Shown: positions 45,424 through 55,486 of the stretch, piece by piece
Layout of the letters: each line of letters opens with the position of its first letter
How positions within the stretch are numbered: position 1 is the first letter of the stretch
Assembly (NCBI GenBank): GCA_051880395.1
Contig: JBJENW010000108.1
Coordinates: 9,471-73,470 of the forward strand
Length of the DNA: 64,000 nt
Source of the DNA: JBJENW01 sp051880395
GTDB lineage: Bacteria; Bacillota; Clostridia; Lachnospirales; Lachnospiraceae
Direction: 5' to 3'
Position numbers and translations under genes: made by a program
Notes under the pieces: model-generated
Seen by the model: the letters and a program-made list of their open reading frames with translations, nothing else
The model's database searches: none
Told to the model about the DNA's origin: nothing

Positions 45424-45474
45424 AAAAAAGGCGTCCGCTTTGGAAACTTTTTTCTCCTCCGTCGGACGCTTTTC
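45424..45474 (-). terminator. Terminator downstream of the CPBP gene
   Basis: Stem AAAAGCGTCCGACGG / CGGACGCCTTTTTT with a long loop, on the minus strand after the stop at 45560. Confidence 0.7.
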
Positions 45475-45559
45475 TGTCATTATTTTAAAATTGTTTTTGA
45501 ATTGTTTCGAAAAATAGTGGTCAAATTCTTTCCCTTTTTATAGAAAAAAAGAATTCCTT

Positions 45560-46354
45560 TCATAATTTCTTTTTATGGAATGTTTCTAAAATGCCGATGC
45601 ATGCAGCAGCAACCAACGCCATTCCCAAAAGGAATCCCACATGTTGCACCGTATTCTGCTCGATTGCACGCAGACAGTCCGTTTCTGTCCGAAGCACAGA
45701 GAACAGATTGGCCGCCATATGTCCAAGCAGCGCTCCATACAAGTGTCCGGTCTGCTCCATAAAATATGCCAAAAACAGTCCAAACAGGAACGCATACAAA
45801 AATTGTACAAAATTCATATGCATGATTCCGAAGATCAAAGCAGACACGATTGCCGCCACGATTCTCCCGTACCAGCTCTTTAACCGCTGATAGACGATAC
45901 CACGGTACAATAGTTCCTCCGCAAGCGGCGCCAGCACACAGGTTCCCGTCACTTCCCAGAAAAGGGTTCCACCGTAAAATTTATCTGCCGTCTGCTGGTA
46001 TGAACGCGACTTCTCCAAAAGACCGCTCATAGCGATCACATCATTCCAGACAATCGAAAGACAGACAGCAGCCACAATGATCAATGCCGCCCGCAAAAGT
46101 CCTTGTGCGCAAAACAGCTCACGCACCTTTTCATTTCGGATTTCCGGCAACTGACTGCACACAATATCCTGCCGATAAATGCCATATAAGATCGGCAGAG
46201 TCAGGCATGTCGCGATCGACTGCAGGATCATATAATTTTTGTCCGTATAAGGGATAAATGTCGCCAGCGCCAGCATCCACAGATTGCTCGCCAGAAAATA
46301 TACGGCAACCGGAAAAACAATGTTCCAGACTTTCCACCCTCTAATCCGCCGCAA
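45560..46354 (-). CDS. CPBP-family intramembrane protease-like protein
   Basis: A 264-residue membrane protein with about seven hydrophobic segments. The CPBP (Rce1/Abi) motifs are all present: EELLYRGIVYQRL near residue 143, FGIMHMNFVQF near 180, and HMAANLFSV near 214, giving the glutamate pair, the first histidine and the last histidine/asparagine of the active site. Start is a TTG with GGAGG six bases upstream, inside the end of the phosphatase gene (14-base overlap). Substrate unknown; some family members are linked to bacteriocin immunity. Confidence 0.88.
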   Translation of the reverse strand: MRRIRGWKVWNIVFPVAVYFLASNLWMLALATFIPYTDKNYMILQSIATCLTLPILYGIYRQDIVCSQLPEIRNEKVRELFCAQGLLRAALIIVAAVCLSIVWNDVIAMSGLLEKSRSYQQTADKFYGGTLFWEVTGTCVLAPLAEELLYRGIVYQRLKSWYGRIVAAIVSALIFGIMHMNFVQFLYAFLFGLFLAYFMEQTGHLYGALLGHMAANLFSVLRTETDCLRAIEQNTVQHVGFLLGMALVAAACIGILETFHKKKL

Positions 46355-46991
46355 GATACGCCTCCACTTCTTTTAAAGAATCAAATACTTTATCCGCGCC
46401 GGCAGAAAGCATCTCTTCTCTGGTTCCAAAACCATAGGTAATGCCGATACAGGATACACCTGCTTCCTTTGCCCCCTCAGCATCAAACCTGGTATCTCCG
46501 ATCAATACCGCTTCCTCTTTTTTTGCAGAAAATCGATGCAGGGATTCGATCAAAACCTTCGCTTTCGTGTTGCGCCCTCCTTCAAAATCCGAACCCGTGA
46601 TCACAGAAAACAGGTCCGTGATCTGATGGTAATCCAAAATCTTTTTGCAGAAAACCTCCGGTTTCGAAGATGCCAGGCCGATTGCATATCCAGCCTGTTT
46701 CAGACGCGTCAGAGACTCTTTCACCTCCGGATACAACTTACATTCAAATGCACCGATCGGGTTGTAGCGTTCCCGGTATTTTTTCACCAGAAAATCAATC
46801 GTCTCCTCATCGAATCCATAAAATTCACGGAACGAATAGTCCAGTGGTGGTCCGATAAACCGGCGCAGTTTTGCGTCATCCGGCTCCTCTTTTCCGATTG
46901 CTTCCAGCGCATAACGGATACAATTCATGATTCCTTCCTGCGAGTCGATAATGGTTCCATCGAGATCAAATAAGATCACACGTTTTTTCAT
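46341..46991 (-). CDS. HAD-superfamily phosphatase (phosphoglycolate phosphatase-like)
   Basis: A 216-residue hydrolase. The start at 46991 (MKKRVILFDLDGT) is chosen because longer readings run into the parC-like gene and lack the family start. Motif I is FDLDGTIID, motif II ASSKPE (serine of LASSKPEV), motif III the lysine near AKVLIES, motif IV GDTRFDAEGAKEAGV. The cap is of the small helical type found in PGP/PpaX-like enzymes. The substrate cannot be assigned. Confidence 0.9.
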   Translation of the reverse strand: MKKRVILFDLDGTIIDSQEGIMNCIRYALEAIGKEEPDDAKLRRFIGPPLDYSFREFYGFDEETIDFLVKKYRERYNPIGAFECKLYPEVKESLTRLKQAGYAIGLASSKPEVFCKKILDYHQITDLFSVITGSDFEGGRNTKAKVLIESLHRFSAKKEEAVLIGDTRFDAEGAKEAGVSCIGITYGFGTREEMLSAGADKVFDSLKEVEAYLAAD

Positions 46992-47016
46992 TTTACTTCC
47001 TTTCCAGGCGCAAACA

Positions 47017-49272
47017 TCACCGCTTGACGCCCTGTCCTGCACGTTTATTTACTTTCAGTCGATGCAATGCGATTTCGTTTTCCTCTCCGATCAATACAGT
47101 CTTCTCTTCATCCTCTGCCAAAAGATAAACCGCTTTCACCAGATCCTTTGTCTTTAATGTGATGCCCTTTACGCCGACGGCACCCTTTTTCTTTTCCGGT
47201 ACTTCTTCCACTTCAAATCGTAAAAACATGGCTTTCTCTGTCTGAAGGACAACGGTCTTCGTCTCCTCCTGTATCGGCTCCACGGACAAAAGCATATCCC
47301 CTTCTGCCAGTTTCGTCGCGGCGACTGTCCGCTTTGATACATCAAACTCACTACCGTCCACCTGTTTCATCATACCCGATGCTGTGGTAAAAAGCAATTT
47401 TTTTCCGCAAATTTCCCGCAGACCGGAGAGAAAGACGATCGTCTCCTCACTGCTGTCGTACTTTCCAAAATTGTCGATCGGCTGGCCTTTATCGCGGAAA
47501 CGCCCATACGGAAGATCGAGTACTTTCACCAGATGCAGCTGCCCGGTATTCGTAAAAATACAGAGTTTATCCGTATTCATCAGATGCACGATATGTTTAT
47601 TTTCCGCATCTGCGGCTTCCTGATTCCGCTCATATACCGCTTTGTCCACCGTCTTTACATAGCCGAAACGGTCCATCAAAAGCACAACCTCTGCCTCTTT
47701 GACCGTCTCTTCCTCGTAGACTGCCTCGGATGCGTTTTCTAATGCTGTTTTCCGCTCGGTCGCAAATTCCTTTTTCAGTTTATCCAGCTCTTTTATAATG
47801 ACTTTTGCCATACTTGAACGATGCGCCAAAATATCCTGATACTGCTCGATATTTTTCAATGTCGTATCATGTTCTTTCTGCAAAGCCTCGATTTCTAACC
47901 CGATCAGTTTATATAACCGCATTTCTAAAATCGCAGTTGCCTGACGTTCCGTAAAATCAAGCATTGACGCCTGCTTTTCTGACGCTTTGGAGCGAAACTT
48001 GACCTTGCTTGTATCGCCGTGGATCAGACAGGCCTTCGCATCCTTGATATTTTTACTTCCACGCAAAATCTCAATGATCAGATCGATTACATCACAAGCC
48101 CGAATGAGACCCTCCTGAATCTCTTTTTTCTCCAGCTCTTTCTCTAACAGTGTCTGATATTTTCTAGTGGCAAGCTCATACTGAAAATTCACATGATGCC
48201 GAATGATCGGTACCAGTCCCATCGTCTCCGGTTTTCCATCCGCAACTGCGAGCATATTGACACCGAACGTATCCTCCAAGCGTGTCTTTTTATATAATAA
48301 ATTGATGATATTTTGTGCATTTGCGCCTTTTTTCAACTCAATGACGATTCGAATCCCCTCTTTGGAAGACTGATTCGAAATATCCACAATGTCATTCGTT
48401 TTTTTCGTCTCCACCAGACTGTAAATATCGTTCAAGAATTTTCCAATATTTGCACCGATCATCGTATATGGAATCTCTGTGATCACAATCTGCTCTTTTC
48501 CGCCTTTTAACGGCTCTACCTCTACTTTTCCGCGCAGCTTGATCTTCCCAGTTCCCGTCGAATAAATCTGCAAAAGATCATCCTTATTTGCCACAATGCC
48601 TCCGGTCGGGAAATCTGGTCCTGGAATATACTGCATCATCTGCTCCGTATTGATATCCGGATTTTTCATGTACGCCTTAACACCCTCGATGACTTCCCCT
48701 AAATTGTGTGTCGGGATACTCGTCGCCATACCGACCGCGATTCCCTCCGCACCGTTTACCAAAAGATTCGGCACCTTGACCGGCAGCACCTCCGGTTCTT
48801 TCTCTGTCTCATCAAAATTTGGCACAAAATTGACCACATTTTTATCGAGGTCCGCAAGGTATGCCTCCTGCGTGATTTTCTGCAGCCGCGCTTCGGTATA
48901 ACGCATTGCAGCCGCGCCGTCCCCTTCTATCGAGCCGAAATTTCCATGTCCGTCTACAAGCGGCATCCCTTTTTTGAAGTCCTGTGCCATCACGACAAGT
49001 GCCTCATAGATGGAACTGTCCCCATGTGGATGATACTTACCCATCGTATCTCCGACAATACGCGCACATTTTCGATACGGTCTGTCATAGCGGATTCCAA
49101 GTTCATACATATCATACAGCGTTCGCCGCTGTACCGGTTTCAGACCGTCCCGCACATCCGGAAGCGCACGCGATACAATGACACTCATCGCATAGTCGAT
49201 ATACGATTTCTGCATCACTTCGGAGTATTCGGTCTGAATGATCTGTTCTCTTTCTTTACTTTCTGTACTCAT
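47017..49272 (-). CDS. parC: DNA topoisomerase IV subunit A
   Basis: Breaks and rejoins DNA in the type IIA topoisomerase that decatenates chromosomes. The 751-residue protein has the winged-helix region with RALPDVRDGLKPVQRR, the catalytic tyrosine in the AAAMRYTEARL stretch (about residue 122), the tower, a coiled-coil gate and a degenerate C-terminal beta-propeller. The GyrA box (QRRGGKG) is absent, which argues for ParC rather than GyrA. It follows its partner by 29 bases. Confidence 0.9.
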   Translation of the reverse strand: MSTESKEREQIIQTEYSEVMQKSYIDYAMSVIVSRALPDVRDGLKPVQRRTLYDMYELGIRYDRPYRKCARIVGDTMGKYHPHGDSSIYEALVVMAQDFKKGMPLVDGHGNFGSIEGDGAAAMRYTEARLQKITQEAYLADLDKNVVNFVPNFDETEKEPEVLPVKVPNLLVNGAEGIAVGMATSIPTHNLGEVIEGVKAYMKNPDINTEQMMQYIPGPDFPTGGIVANKDDLLQIYSTGTGKIKLRGKVEVEPLKGGKEQIVITEIPYTMIGANIGKFLNDIYSLVETKKTNDIVDISNQSSKEGIRIVIELKKGANAQNIINLLYKKTRLEDTFGVNMLAVADGKPETMGLVPIIRHHVNFQYELATRKYQTLLEKELEKKEIQEGLIRACDVIDLIIEILRGSKNIKDAKACLIHGDTSKVKFRSKASEKQASMLDFTERQATAILEMRLYKLIGLEIEALQKEHDTTLKNIEQYQDILAHRSSMAKVIIKELDKLKKEFATERKTALENASEAVYEEETVKEAEVVLLMDRFGYVKTVDKAVYERNQEAADAENKHIVHLMNTDKLCIFTNTGQLHLVKVLDLPYGRFRDKGQPIDNFGKYDSSEETIVFLSGLREICGKKLLFTTASGMMKQVDGSEFDVSKRTVAATKLAEGDMLLSVEPIQEETKTVVLQTEKAMFLRFEVEEVPEKKKGAVGVKGITLKTKDLVKAVYLLAEDEEKTVLIGEENEIALHRLKVNKRAGQGVKR

Positions 49273-49301
49273 TTTTTATGATAAACGTCCTTTCTTTGCG
49301 T

Positions 49302-51224
49302 CTAAATATCCAGTTCTGCATCCTGCGCATGCTGATAGATATATTGTTTTCGGGGCGGTACATCGTTTCCCATCAAAAGTTCTGTAATCTCCGATGCCTG
49401 AATGCCATCCTCGATCTCCACCCGCTTCAAAATCCGTGTCTTTGGATCGAGTGTTGTCTCCCAGAGCTGCTCGGCATCCATCTCGCCCAAACCTTTATAG
49501 CGCTGCAGCGTAAAATTCCCGGTGTGGGTCTTTCGGTATTTTGCCAGTGCCTCATCATCGTAAAGATATTCCTCTTTCCCCTTTGACGGGATCGCTTTAT
49601 ACAAAGGCGGCATCGCGATATACACATGTCCCGCATAGATCAGCTCCGGCATAAATCGATAAAACAACGTCAGCAAAAGTGTTGAGATATGGGCACCATC
49701 GACATCGGCATCCGCCATGATGATGATCTTATCGTACCGGAGTTTGGAAATATCGAAATCATTTCCGTACCCCTCTGAAAAGCCACAGCCAAACGCGTTG
49801 ATCATCGTCTTAATCTCGGCATTTGCCAGCACCTTATCAATACTTGCCTTTTCCACGTTTAATATTTTTCCGCGGATTGGCAAAATTGCCTGGAAATTTC
49901 GATCCCGCGCCGTCTTTGCCGAGCCTCCCGCGGAATCTCCCTCGACGATAAAAATCTCACAGATCGACGGATCACGGCTTTCACAATTTGCCAGTTTTCC
50001 GTTTGAATCAAATGAGAATTTCTGTTTCGTCAAAAGATTTGTCTTCGCTTTTTCCTCTGTCTTTCGAATTTTCGCCGCTTTTTCCGCGCAGGAAATGACG
50101 GTTTTTAATGTTTCCAGATTTTTGTCAAAAAACAACTGTATCTCGTCTCCGGTCACCTTTCCGGTCGCGCGGGCCGCATCCTGATTGTCCAGTTTTGTCT
50201 TCGTCTGACCCTCAAAGCGTGGGTCCGGATGTTTTACAGAAATGACCGCTGTCATCCCGTTTCGCACATCGGCTCCAGTGAAATTTGTATCCTTTTCTTT
50301 TAAAATTCCAAGTTCTCGCGCATACGAATTGATCACGGTAGTAAATGTCGTCTTAAACCCGGTCAGATGCGTTCCTCCCTCAGAATTATAGATATTGTTA
50401 CAAAATCCTAAAATATTTTCATGAAACTCGTTTGTATACTGAAATGCTGCCTCGACCGTTATACCTTCACTTTCCCCGGAAAAATAGATCACATCATGCA
50501 ATGTCTCTGCATTCTTATTTAATTCACGCACAAACCCTTTGATGCCATCCTCCTCATGAAACGTGATCTCCTCCTTTTCCTCTCCGCGAAGATCCGTGTA
50601 ATAGATCGTAAGCCCCGGATTCAGATACGTGGTCTCGTGCAGACGACTTTTCACCTCGTCTTCTTTAAATCGTGTTTTTTCAAAAATCGTCGGGTCCGGC
50701 AAAAAATTTATTTTGGTTCCCGTTTTTTTCGTCTTTCCGATGATCGGAAGCAACCCGTTTTCCAGTTCGACGACAGGTCTGCCCTGCTCATAGCGATCGT
50801 GATGAACGGACCCGTCCTGACTGATCTGCACATCCATATAGCTGGAAAGCGCATTCACGACCGAAGAACCGACACCGTGCAATCCACCGCTCGTCTTATA
50901 AACGGAATCATCGAATTTTCCTCCGGCATGCAGTGTAGAAAAGACCACGCGTGCCGCCGAAACGCCTTTCTGATGCATTCCGACCGGAATCCCTCGTCCG
51001 TTATCCTCCACGGTACAGGAACCATCCGCCTCCAGCGTCACCCAGATGGAATCGCAGGCACCCGCCAGATGCTCATCCACTGCATTGTCTACAATCTCAT
51101 AAATTAAATGATTTAATCCTTTTCTCGATACACTGCCGATATACATGCCCGGGCGTTTCCGCACGGCCTCTAAGCCTTCGAGCACAGAGATACTGCTTGC
51201 ATCGTAAGTCACTTGTTCTGCCAT
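49302..51224 (-). CDS. parE: DNA topoisomerase IV subunit B
   Basis: ATPase subunit partnering the ParC-like protein. The 640-residue protein has the GHKL motifs EIVDNAVDEHLAG, DNGRGIPVGMHQK and GGLHGVGSSVVNAL, the transducer lysine in the QTKTKLDN stretch, and the Toprim motifs EGDSAGGSA and IMADADVDGAHI. It lacks the insert seen in proteobacterial GyrB. Own candidate promoter (extended -10 TGCTATACT, minus strand, at 51288-51293). Confidence 0.93.
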   Translation of the reverse strand: MAEQVTYDASSISVLEGLEAVRKRPGMYIGSVSRKGLNHLIYEIVDNAVDEHLAGACDSIWVTLEADGSCTVEDNGRGIPVGMHQKGVSAARVVFSTLHAGGKFDDSVYKTSGGLHGVGSSVVNALSSYMDVQISQDGSVHHDRYEQGRPVVELENGLLPIIGKTKKTGTKINFLPDPTIFEKTRFKEDEVKSRLHETTYLNPGLTIYYTDLRGEEKEEITFHEEDGIKGFVRELNKNAETLHDVIYFSGESEGITVEAAFQYTNEFHENILGFCNNIYNSEGGTHLTGFKTTFTTVINSYARELGILKEKDTNFTGADVRNGMTAVISVKHPDPRFEGQTKTKLDNQDAARATGKVTGDEIQLFFDKNLETLKTVISCAEKAAKIRKTEEKAKTNLLTKQKFSFDSNGKLANCESRDPSICEIFIVEGDSAGGSAKTARDRNFQAILPIRGKILNVEKASIDKVLANAEIKTMINAFGCGFSEGYGNDFDISKLRYDKIIIMADADVDGAHISTLLLTLFYRFMPELIYAGHVYIAMPPLYKAIPSKGKEEYLYDDEALAKYRKTHTGNFTLQRYKGLGEMDAEQLWETTLDPKTRILKRVEIEDGIQASEITELLMGNDVPPRKQYIYQHAQDAELDI

Positions 51225-51317
51225 TTTTATACCTGTTCACCGCTCTTTTTGTCTGCGGTTTTTCCTTTCTTTTCTCAAACATTACTCAGTATAGCATATT
51301 TCATTTGGAATTTCACG

Positions 51318-51353
51318 TAAAAAAACCAGCACACGAAATTTCGTGTGCCGGTC
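51318..51353 (-). terminator. Terminator of the intact surface-protein gene
   Basis: Minus strand stem CCGGCACACGAAA / TTTCGTGTGCTGG followed by seven T residues, 20 bases beyond the stop. Confidence 0.9.
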
Positions 51354-51373
51354 CATTGTTTTACCTCTGTAAA

Positions 51374-54300
51374 TTATTTTACTTTTACAGTCATTGTAAC
51401 GGTTTTCTTTGTTCCGTTCTTCAAAGTTACTGTTGCCTTGATCTTTGCTGTTCCTGCTTTCTTTGCTTTGATCTTACCGGTTTTTGTAACGGTTGCAACA
51501 GTTGTTTTTGTAGATTTGTATGCAATCTTCTTAACATTTGCTTTGTCGAATTTCGAACCAAATGTCATCTGGATCGTCTTGTTTTTCTTTATACTTGCAG
51601 AAGTCTTCTTCAATGTAACCGTCTTTAAGACAGCTTTTTCCATTGCCTTGGTATCTGCTGCATTTAAGAGCTGGTACGTACCTTTGCCCTTTACAGTTGC
51701 GCTGACATTTCCGCTTGTAGATACTTTGTAGGATTTGTCATTGACCAGTGTTTTCTTTCCAGTCTTCGAATCTACTTTGACAATTGTCAGTTTTTTGCCT
51801 TTTTTCAGATCAGCAACATTTGCTTTCAATGTATATGCGGTCTTGCCATTTTTATCTGTGACCGTCTGGCTGATCTGTACGCTCTTTGTTCCAGCTGCTT
51901 CCTGCACTTGTTTTGCTACCGTTGCAGAGATGGTTCCCTTTGTACCTTCTTTTGTGGTACTTCCCTGTTTCTTGATCGTTGCAGTTGCCGTTACTTTTCC
52001 TTTGGAATCCGTCTTTACGCTGACAGTTGCAGTCGCATTCTTCTCTACATTCTTGATGACGGAGGTTTTCACTTTGGAAGTAACTTTTCCTTTGGTATTG
52101 GTATTTGTCACTGTCGTAACTGCTACCTGTTTTCCAGACTTATTCGTCGTGGTCGTCTTTGTTGTTTCCTTTGCAGAACCATTCGCCGCTGTTTCTACTT
52201 TTTTAGTAGAACCGTCTGCTTTCTTTTCTGTCACGATTGAAGAACCGTCTGCTTTTTCCTCTTTCTTTTCATAGGAGCCGTCCGGTTTCTCTACGGTTGC
52301 GATCGTGGTTCCATCTACCTTGGTTTCTATTTTTTTTGTCGTTCCATCTTTCTCAATTTCCGTATGGAGTGTGGAACCATCCAGATTTGTCTGATCCGTG
52401 ACCGTTGTTCCGTCTTTTTCTGTCGATACCGTTCTGCTGCCATCCCCATTCGTTACGGTCTCGATCACCGTTCCGTCTACGTCGATTTCAGACTCGATTA
52501 CCGTTCCATCTGTTCTGGTTTCCGTCTTATTGATGGAGCCGTCTAAGTAGGTGATTGTCTTGATGACTGTTCCATCCGTTTTTTCTTCCGTTACAACTTC
52601 TGTACCGTCTGCTCGTTTCTCCGTCGTTACGATCGTACCGTCTTCTTTTACCTCTGTCTTTTTATCCTCGCTCGGTGCCTGACTTGGTGCGGTACTCGGA
52701 TTTGTACTTGGCTGCGTGCTTGGTTCTACACTCGGTGTCGTACTCGGCTCGGTGCTTGGTTCAACACTTGGTGCGGTACTCGGCTCAGTGCTTGGTACGA
52801 CACTTGGTTCCGTGCTTGGCTCGGTACTCGGTGCAACACTTGGTTCTACACTCGGTGTACTTGGGCCGGTGCTTGGTACGACACTTGGTTCCGTGCTTGG
52901 CTCGGTACTTGGTGCAACACTTGGTTCTACACTCGGTGTACTTGGCTCGGTACTCGGTGCAACACTTGGTTCTACACTCGGTGTCGTACTTGGCTCAGTG
53001 CTCGGTGTTGAAGGTGTAACCGTTCCGCCACCACCGCCAGTTCCTGTACCACCGCCGGTACTTGGTCTCTGTTCCGGTACTACAGACACTTTACAAAAGA
53101 CTCTCTTTGTTGTTCCGTCTTCTGCTTTATACTGTGCCTCAACAGCAGTTGTTCCTACCACTCTTGCTGTTACTGTTGCAGTATTTGCATCGCCCTTTGT
53201 CACGGTTGCAATCGACGGATTCAGTGAAATCCATGTGATCTCGCCTGTTGCTCCAGTTGCTCTAAGCACTGCTGTTCTATTCGGATTCAAGGAAACGTTT
53301 GTCCGATTCAGTGTGAATACCTCGTTATTGCTTACAATAACTCGATAGCTATATGATGCATTTCCACATTCTGCAGTAATCGTTACTGTTCCAGGTGTAA
53401 TACCCTCAATTTCTGCTGTTTTTCCCTGATTACTTACATTTGCAATGAATGGGTCTGCGGTTGTCCATTCGATCTTATCCGTTGCATTTTCCGGTGTTAC
53501 AGTTGCTGTCAATGTAATCTTATCATCCACTGTAACTGCGGTTGGTCCAGAAATCGTAATGCCTGTCGATGCTTCTGACGGAACCGTCACTGTGCAGGTT
53601 GCTGTGTAGAAACCGGACTGTACCGTGATCTCTGCGGTTCCCGGTTCTACGCCTGTAACCGTTCCATCTTGATCTACTGTTGCAACATCTTCGTTGGATG
53701 AGAACCATCTGACAGCATCTGGTGAACCTGCCGGATTTACCACTGCTACTAGTGGGGCTGTTGCTCCAATTTTCACCTCAGCTGTTTCCCTGTTCAGTGA
53801 TACGCTTGTTGTAGAAGTACCTTCCGGTGCCGCTGTAGCAGATTTAAATTCATCCGAAATTGTTTCAATACCCGAAACCGTTGTAGCCGGATCCACATAA
53901 ATTTTCGGACCGTTTGTTCCTCCTGTTACATGAAAAATATTCAGTGCATCTTCTTTTGCTGTTACCGTACCAAAAATATTGACAAATACGTTTTCAGATA
54001 CTAAAAGATCCTCATCTGTATTTTCATTAAAATCATCTGTATCATAAACCACAATTCCGTAGGTTTCCTGTGCAACTACGGTTGCGTCTTTTTTAACATT
54101 CAACTGTGTTTTTTCTGTTGTGCCTTCTTTTCCACCCATGATGTCGATCATACCATTTGCATAGTCTGTCGTACTGGTGAAATATCCTGCCTGCAAAGTT
54201 ACCGTTCCACCTTTTTCGATGTGGAACAGCTGATGTTTTCCACTTGCATCAATCGTTGGATGTGCAACGCTATCTTCTGCTGCTCCAATAATTTCAAGAT

Positions 54301-54610
54301 CACTGTTACGAACCGTAAATGTGATATCACCAGAAATCGTCTTTCCATTCGTGATCAATTTTTTTGCACCAACCACAGTGATATCATCTGTTGCTGCGAT
54401 ATCAGCAGTCAGCTCTACCTCTGTGATCTTCGGATTCGTCAGTGCCGCCTGTAACTCTGCAAAATTCCCCACTTTCGTCGATGTTTCTGCCTGTGTACTG
54501 ATTGTTGTCTCTTCTGCCCAGACTGGCAACGCACTGCCCGGCACGCTCCCCACTGCAATTGCCGATGCCATCATCAAGGCAAACAGTTTACAAATCTTTT
54601 TGTTCTTCAT
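51374..54610 (-). CDS. Secreted multi-domain repeat protein (Ig-like, intact paralogue)
   Basis: A 1078-residue exported protein with a signal peptide (about residues 1-32, cleavage near VWAEE). Order: a beta-helix-like region (about 50-250), three BIG2/Ig-like domains (about 268-520, marked by VDQDGTVTGVEPGTAEITV and similar), a Pro/Ser/Thr linker of PSVEPS/PSTEPS repeats (about 535-665), some 15 repeats of about 12 residues with D-G-(T/S) spacing (about 670-840), a conserved beta region, and a final BIG2 domain ending VTMTVKVK. There is no LPxTG, SLH or other wall anchor. Paralogue of the broken gene at 56980-61112. An adhesin or surface-layer-like role is inference. Confidence 0.85.
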   Translation of the reverse strand: MKNKKICKLFALMMASAIAVGSVPGSALPVWAEETTISTQAETSTKVGNFAELQAALTNPKITEVELTADIAATDDITVVGAKKLITNGKTISGDITFTVRNSDLEIIGAAEDSVAHPTIDASGKHQLFHIEKGGTVTLQAGYFTSTTDYANGMIDIMGGKEGTTEKTQLNVKKDATVVAQETYGIVVYDTDDFNENTDEDLLVSENVFVNIFGTVTAKEDALNIFHVTGGTNGPKIYVDPATTVSGIETISDEFKSATAAPEGTSTTSVSLNRETAEVKIGATAPLVAVVNPAGSPDAVRWFSSNEDVATVDQDGTVTGVEPGTAEITVQSGFYTATCTVTVPSEASTGITISGPTAVTVDDKITLTATVTPENATDKIEWTTADPFIANVSNQGKTAEIEGITPGTVTITAECGNASYSYRVIVSNNEVFTLNRTNVSLNPNRTAVLRATGATGEITWISLNPSIATVTKGDANTATVTARVVGTTAVEAQYKAEDGTTKRVFCKVSVVPEQRPSTGGGTGTGGGGGTVTPSTPSTEPSTTPSVEPSVAPSTEPSTPSVEPSVAPSTEPSTEPSVVPSTGPSTPSVEPSVAPSTEPSTEPSVVPSTEPSTAPSVEPSTEPSTTPSVEPSTQPSTNPSTAPSQAPSEDKKTEVKEDGTIVTTEKRADGTEVVTEEKTDGTVIKTITYLDGSINKTETRTDGTVIESEIDVDGTVIETVTNGDGSRTVSTEKDGTTVTDQTNLDGSTLHTEIEKDGTTKKIETKVDGTTIATVEKPDGSYEKKEEKADGSSIVTEKKADGSTKKVETAANGSAKETTKTTTTNKSGKQVAVTTVTNTNTKGKVTSKVKTSVIKNVEKNATATVSVKTDSKGKVTATATIKKQGSTTKEGTKGTISATVAKQVQEAAGTKSVQISQTVTDKNGKTAYTLKANVADLKKGKKLTIVKVDSKTGKKTLVNDKSYKVSTSGNVSATVKGKGTYQLLNAADTKAMEKAVLKTVTLKKTSASIKKNKTIQMTFGSKFDKANVKKIAYKSTKTTVATVTKTGKIKAKKAGTAKIKATVTLKNGTKKTVTMTVKVK

Positions 54611-54760
54611 AATTACATTCCCCTTTCATTCTGCTAGGACTAAGCTGGTTTACTAGTAGGTAAAATTTTCCTCTGTATATAACATCGAGCTTTTTTGCGA
54701 AAACCTTATAGTTATTTTTAATTTTTTTCAAAAAAAAAGCATATTTATAATTATGACAAC

Positions 54761-54798
54761 TAAAAACAGGTAGGCAAGCGAATTTTCGCATGTCTACC
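54761..54798 (-). terminator. Terminator of the RloA/RloB-type operon
   Basis: Minus strand stem GGTAGACATGCGAA / TTCGCTTGCCTACC followed by TGTTTTTA, seven bases beyond the stop at 54805. Confidence 0.8.
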
Positions 54799-54804
54799 CA
54801 TTCA

Positions 54805-55486
54805 CTAATCTAAATTTTTTTTTAATTCTTCCACTAATTTGTAAACCGTAGTGCCCGGATCATACTGTGAAGGTTTATATCCCCCTTTTTCAAACTGAGC
54901 CATTCTTCGTTTTGCATGCTTAATCGCTGTATCTACACCATCATACATATTTACCAAATCATATATATTCTCGTAGTTTTTTTTGGTATCTTCCATTGCC
55001 CAAATTAAATTTTTGAAATTCTGTATCCAATCTTTGATTCCACTGTGATCGATGTAATGCAACGTCGCTGTAATTAAAATGTAAATACAACCAATATTCA
55101 AACGCCTGATTACTCCATGCCACATGATACCCTTTCGCCTCAGCTGCTTGAATCGCCTGATCAAAATCGTCAAAATCATCTTTATCAAATACAAGCCATA
55201 CATTTTGATAAATAATTTTCGCATCTTTTACAATCTGATCTGTTACCTCAAGTAATTTACTTGTGGAACATCCATGCCCTTGTATTTGAATCATCGGTTT
55301 TTCCACAACATCCACGATTCCTCCTACTTTTTCAAGTATGAGTTTTTGCAATCCTTTAAAATACAAAGGTTCTGTACATGTTCCTTCTGTTACGATCAAA
55401 AATGAATTGGCCTTCGGTGTTTTATATTCATATTTTCTTTGTTTTCTCGCTTGACGACGTTTTTTAAATAAATCATCTGTCCCCAT
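54805..55486 (-). pseudogene. RloB-like Toprim-type protein, split by a frameshift in an A8 run
   Basis: RloB proteins accompany an AAA ATPase in putative phage-defence pairs. The first part (ATG at 55486, 175 codons to a stop at 54959) has the Toprim-like acidic motifs: FLIVTEGTCTEPLYF (glutamate) and VFDKDDFDDFD (D-x-D). It ends abnormally at NGRYQKKLREYI. The other frame continues with IYDLVNMYDGVDTAI and the RloB-type end PGTTVYKLVEELKK. The switch is at a run of eight A (plus strand T 54977-54984); seven A would join the halves as RYQKNYENIYDLV and give 226 residues. It may be a sequencing error, slippage-dependent expression, or a true loss. Directly adjoins the ATPase gene. Confidence 0.85.

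Noticed and set aside
47017..51224. DNA gyrase (gyrA/gyrB) for the type IIA topoisomerase pair
   Set aside because: The A subunit lacks the GyrA box and the genes are arranged B then A as in parE-parC pairs; topoisomerase IV fits better, though the distinction in Clostridia is not absolute.
52716..53348. Plus-strand open frame of 210 codons rich in LGS/VLG repeats
   Set aside because: It is the antisense of the Pro/Ser/Thr repeats of the surface protein; the repetitive codons leave several frames open. No ribosome binding site.
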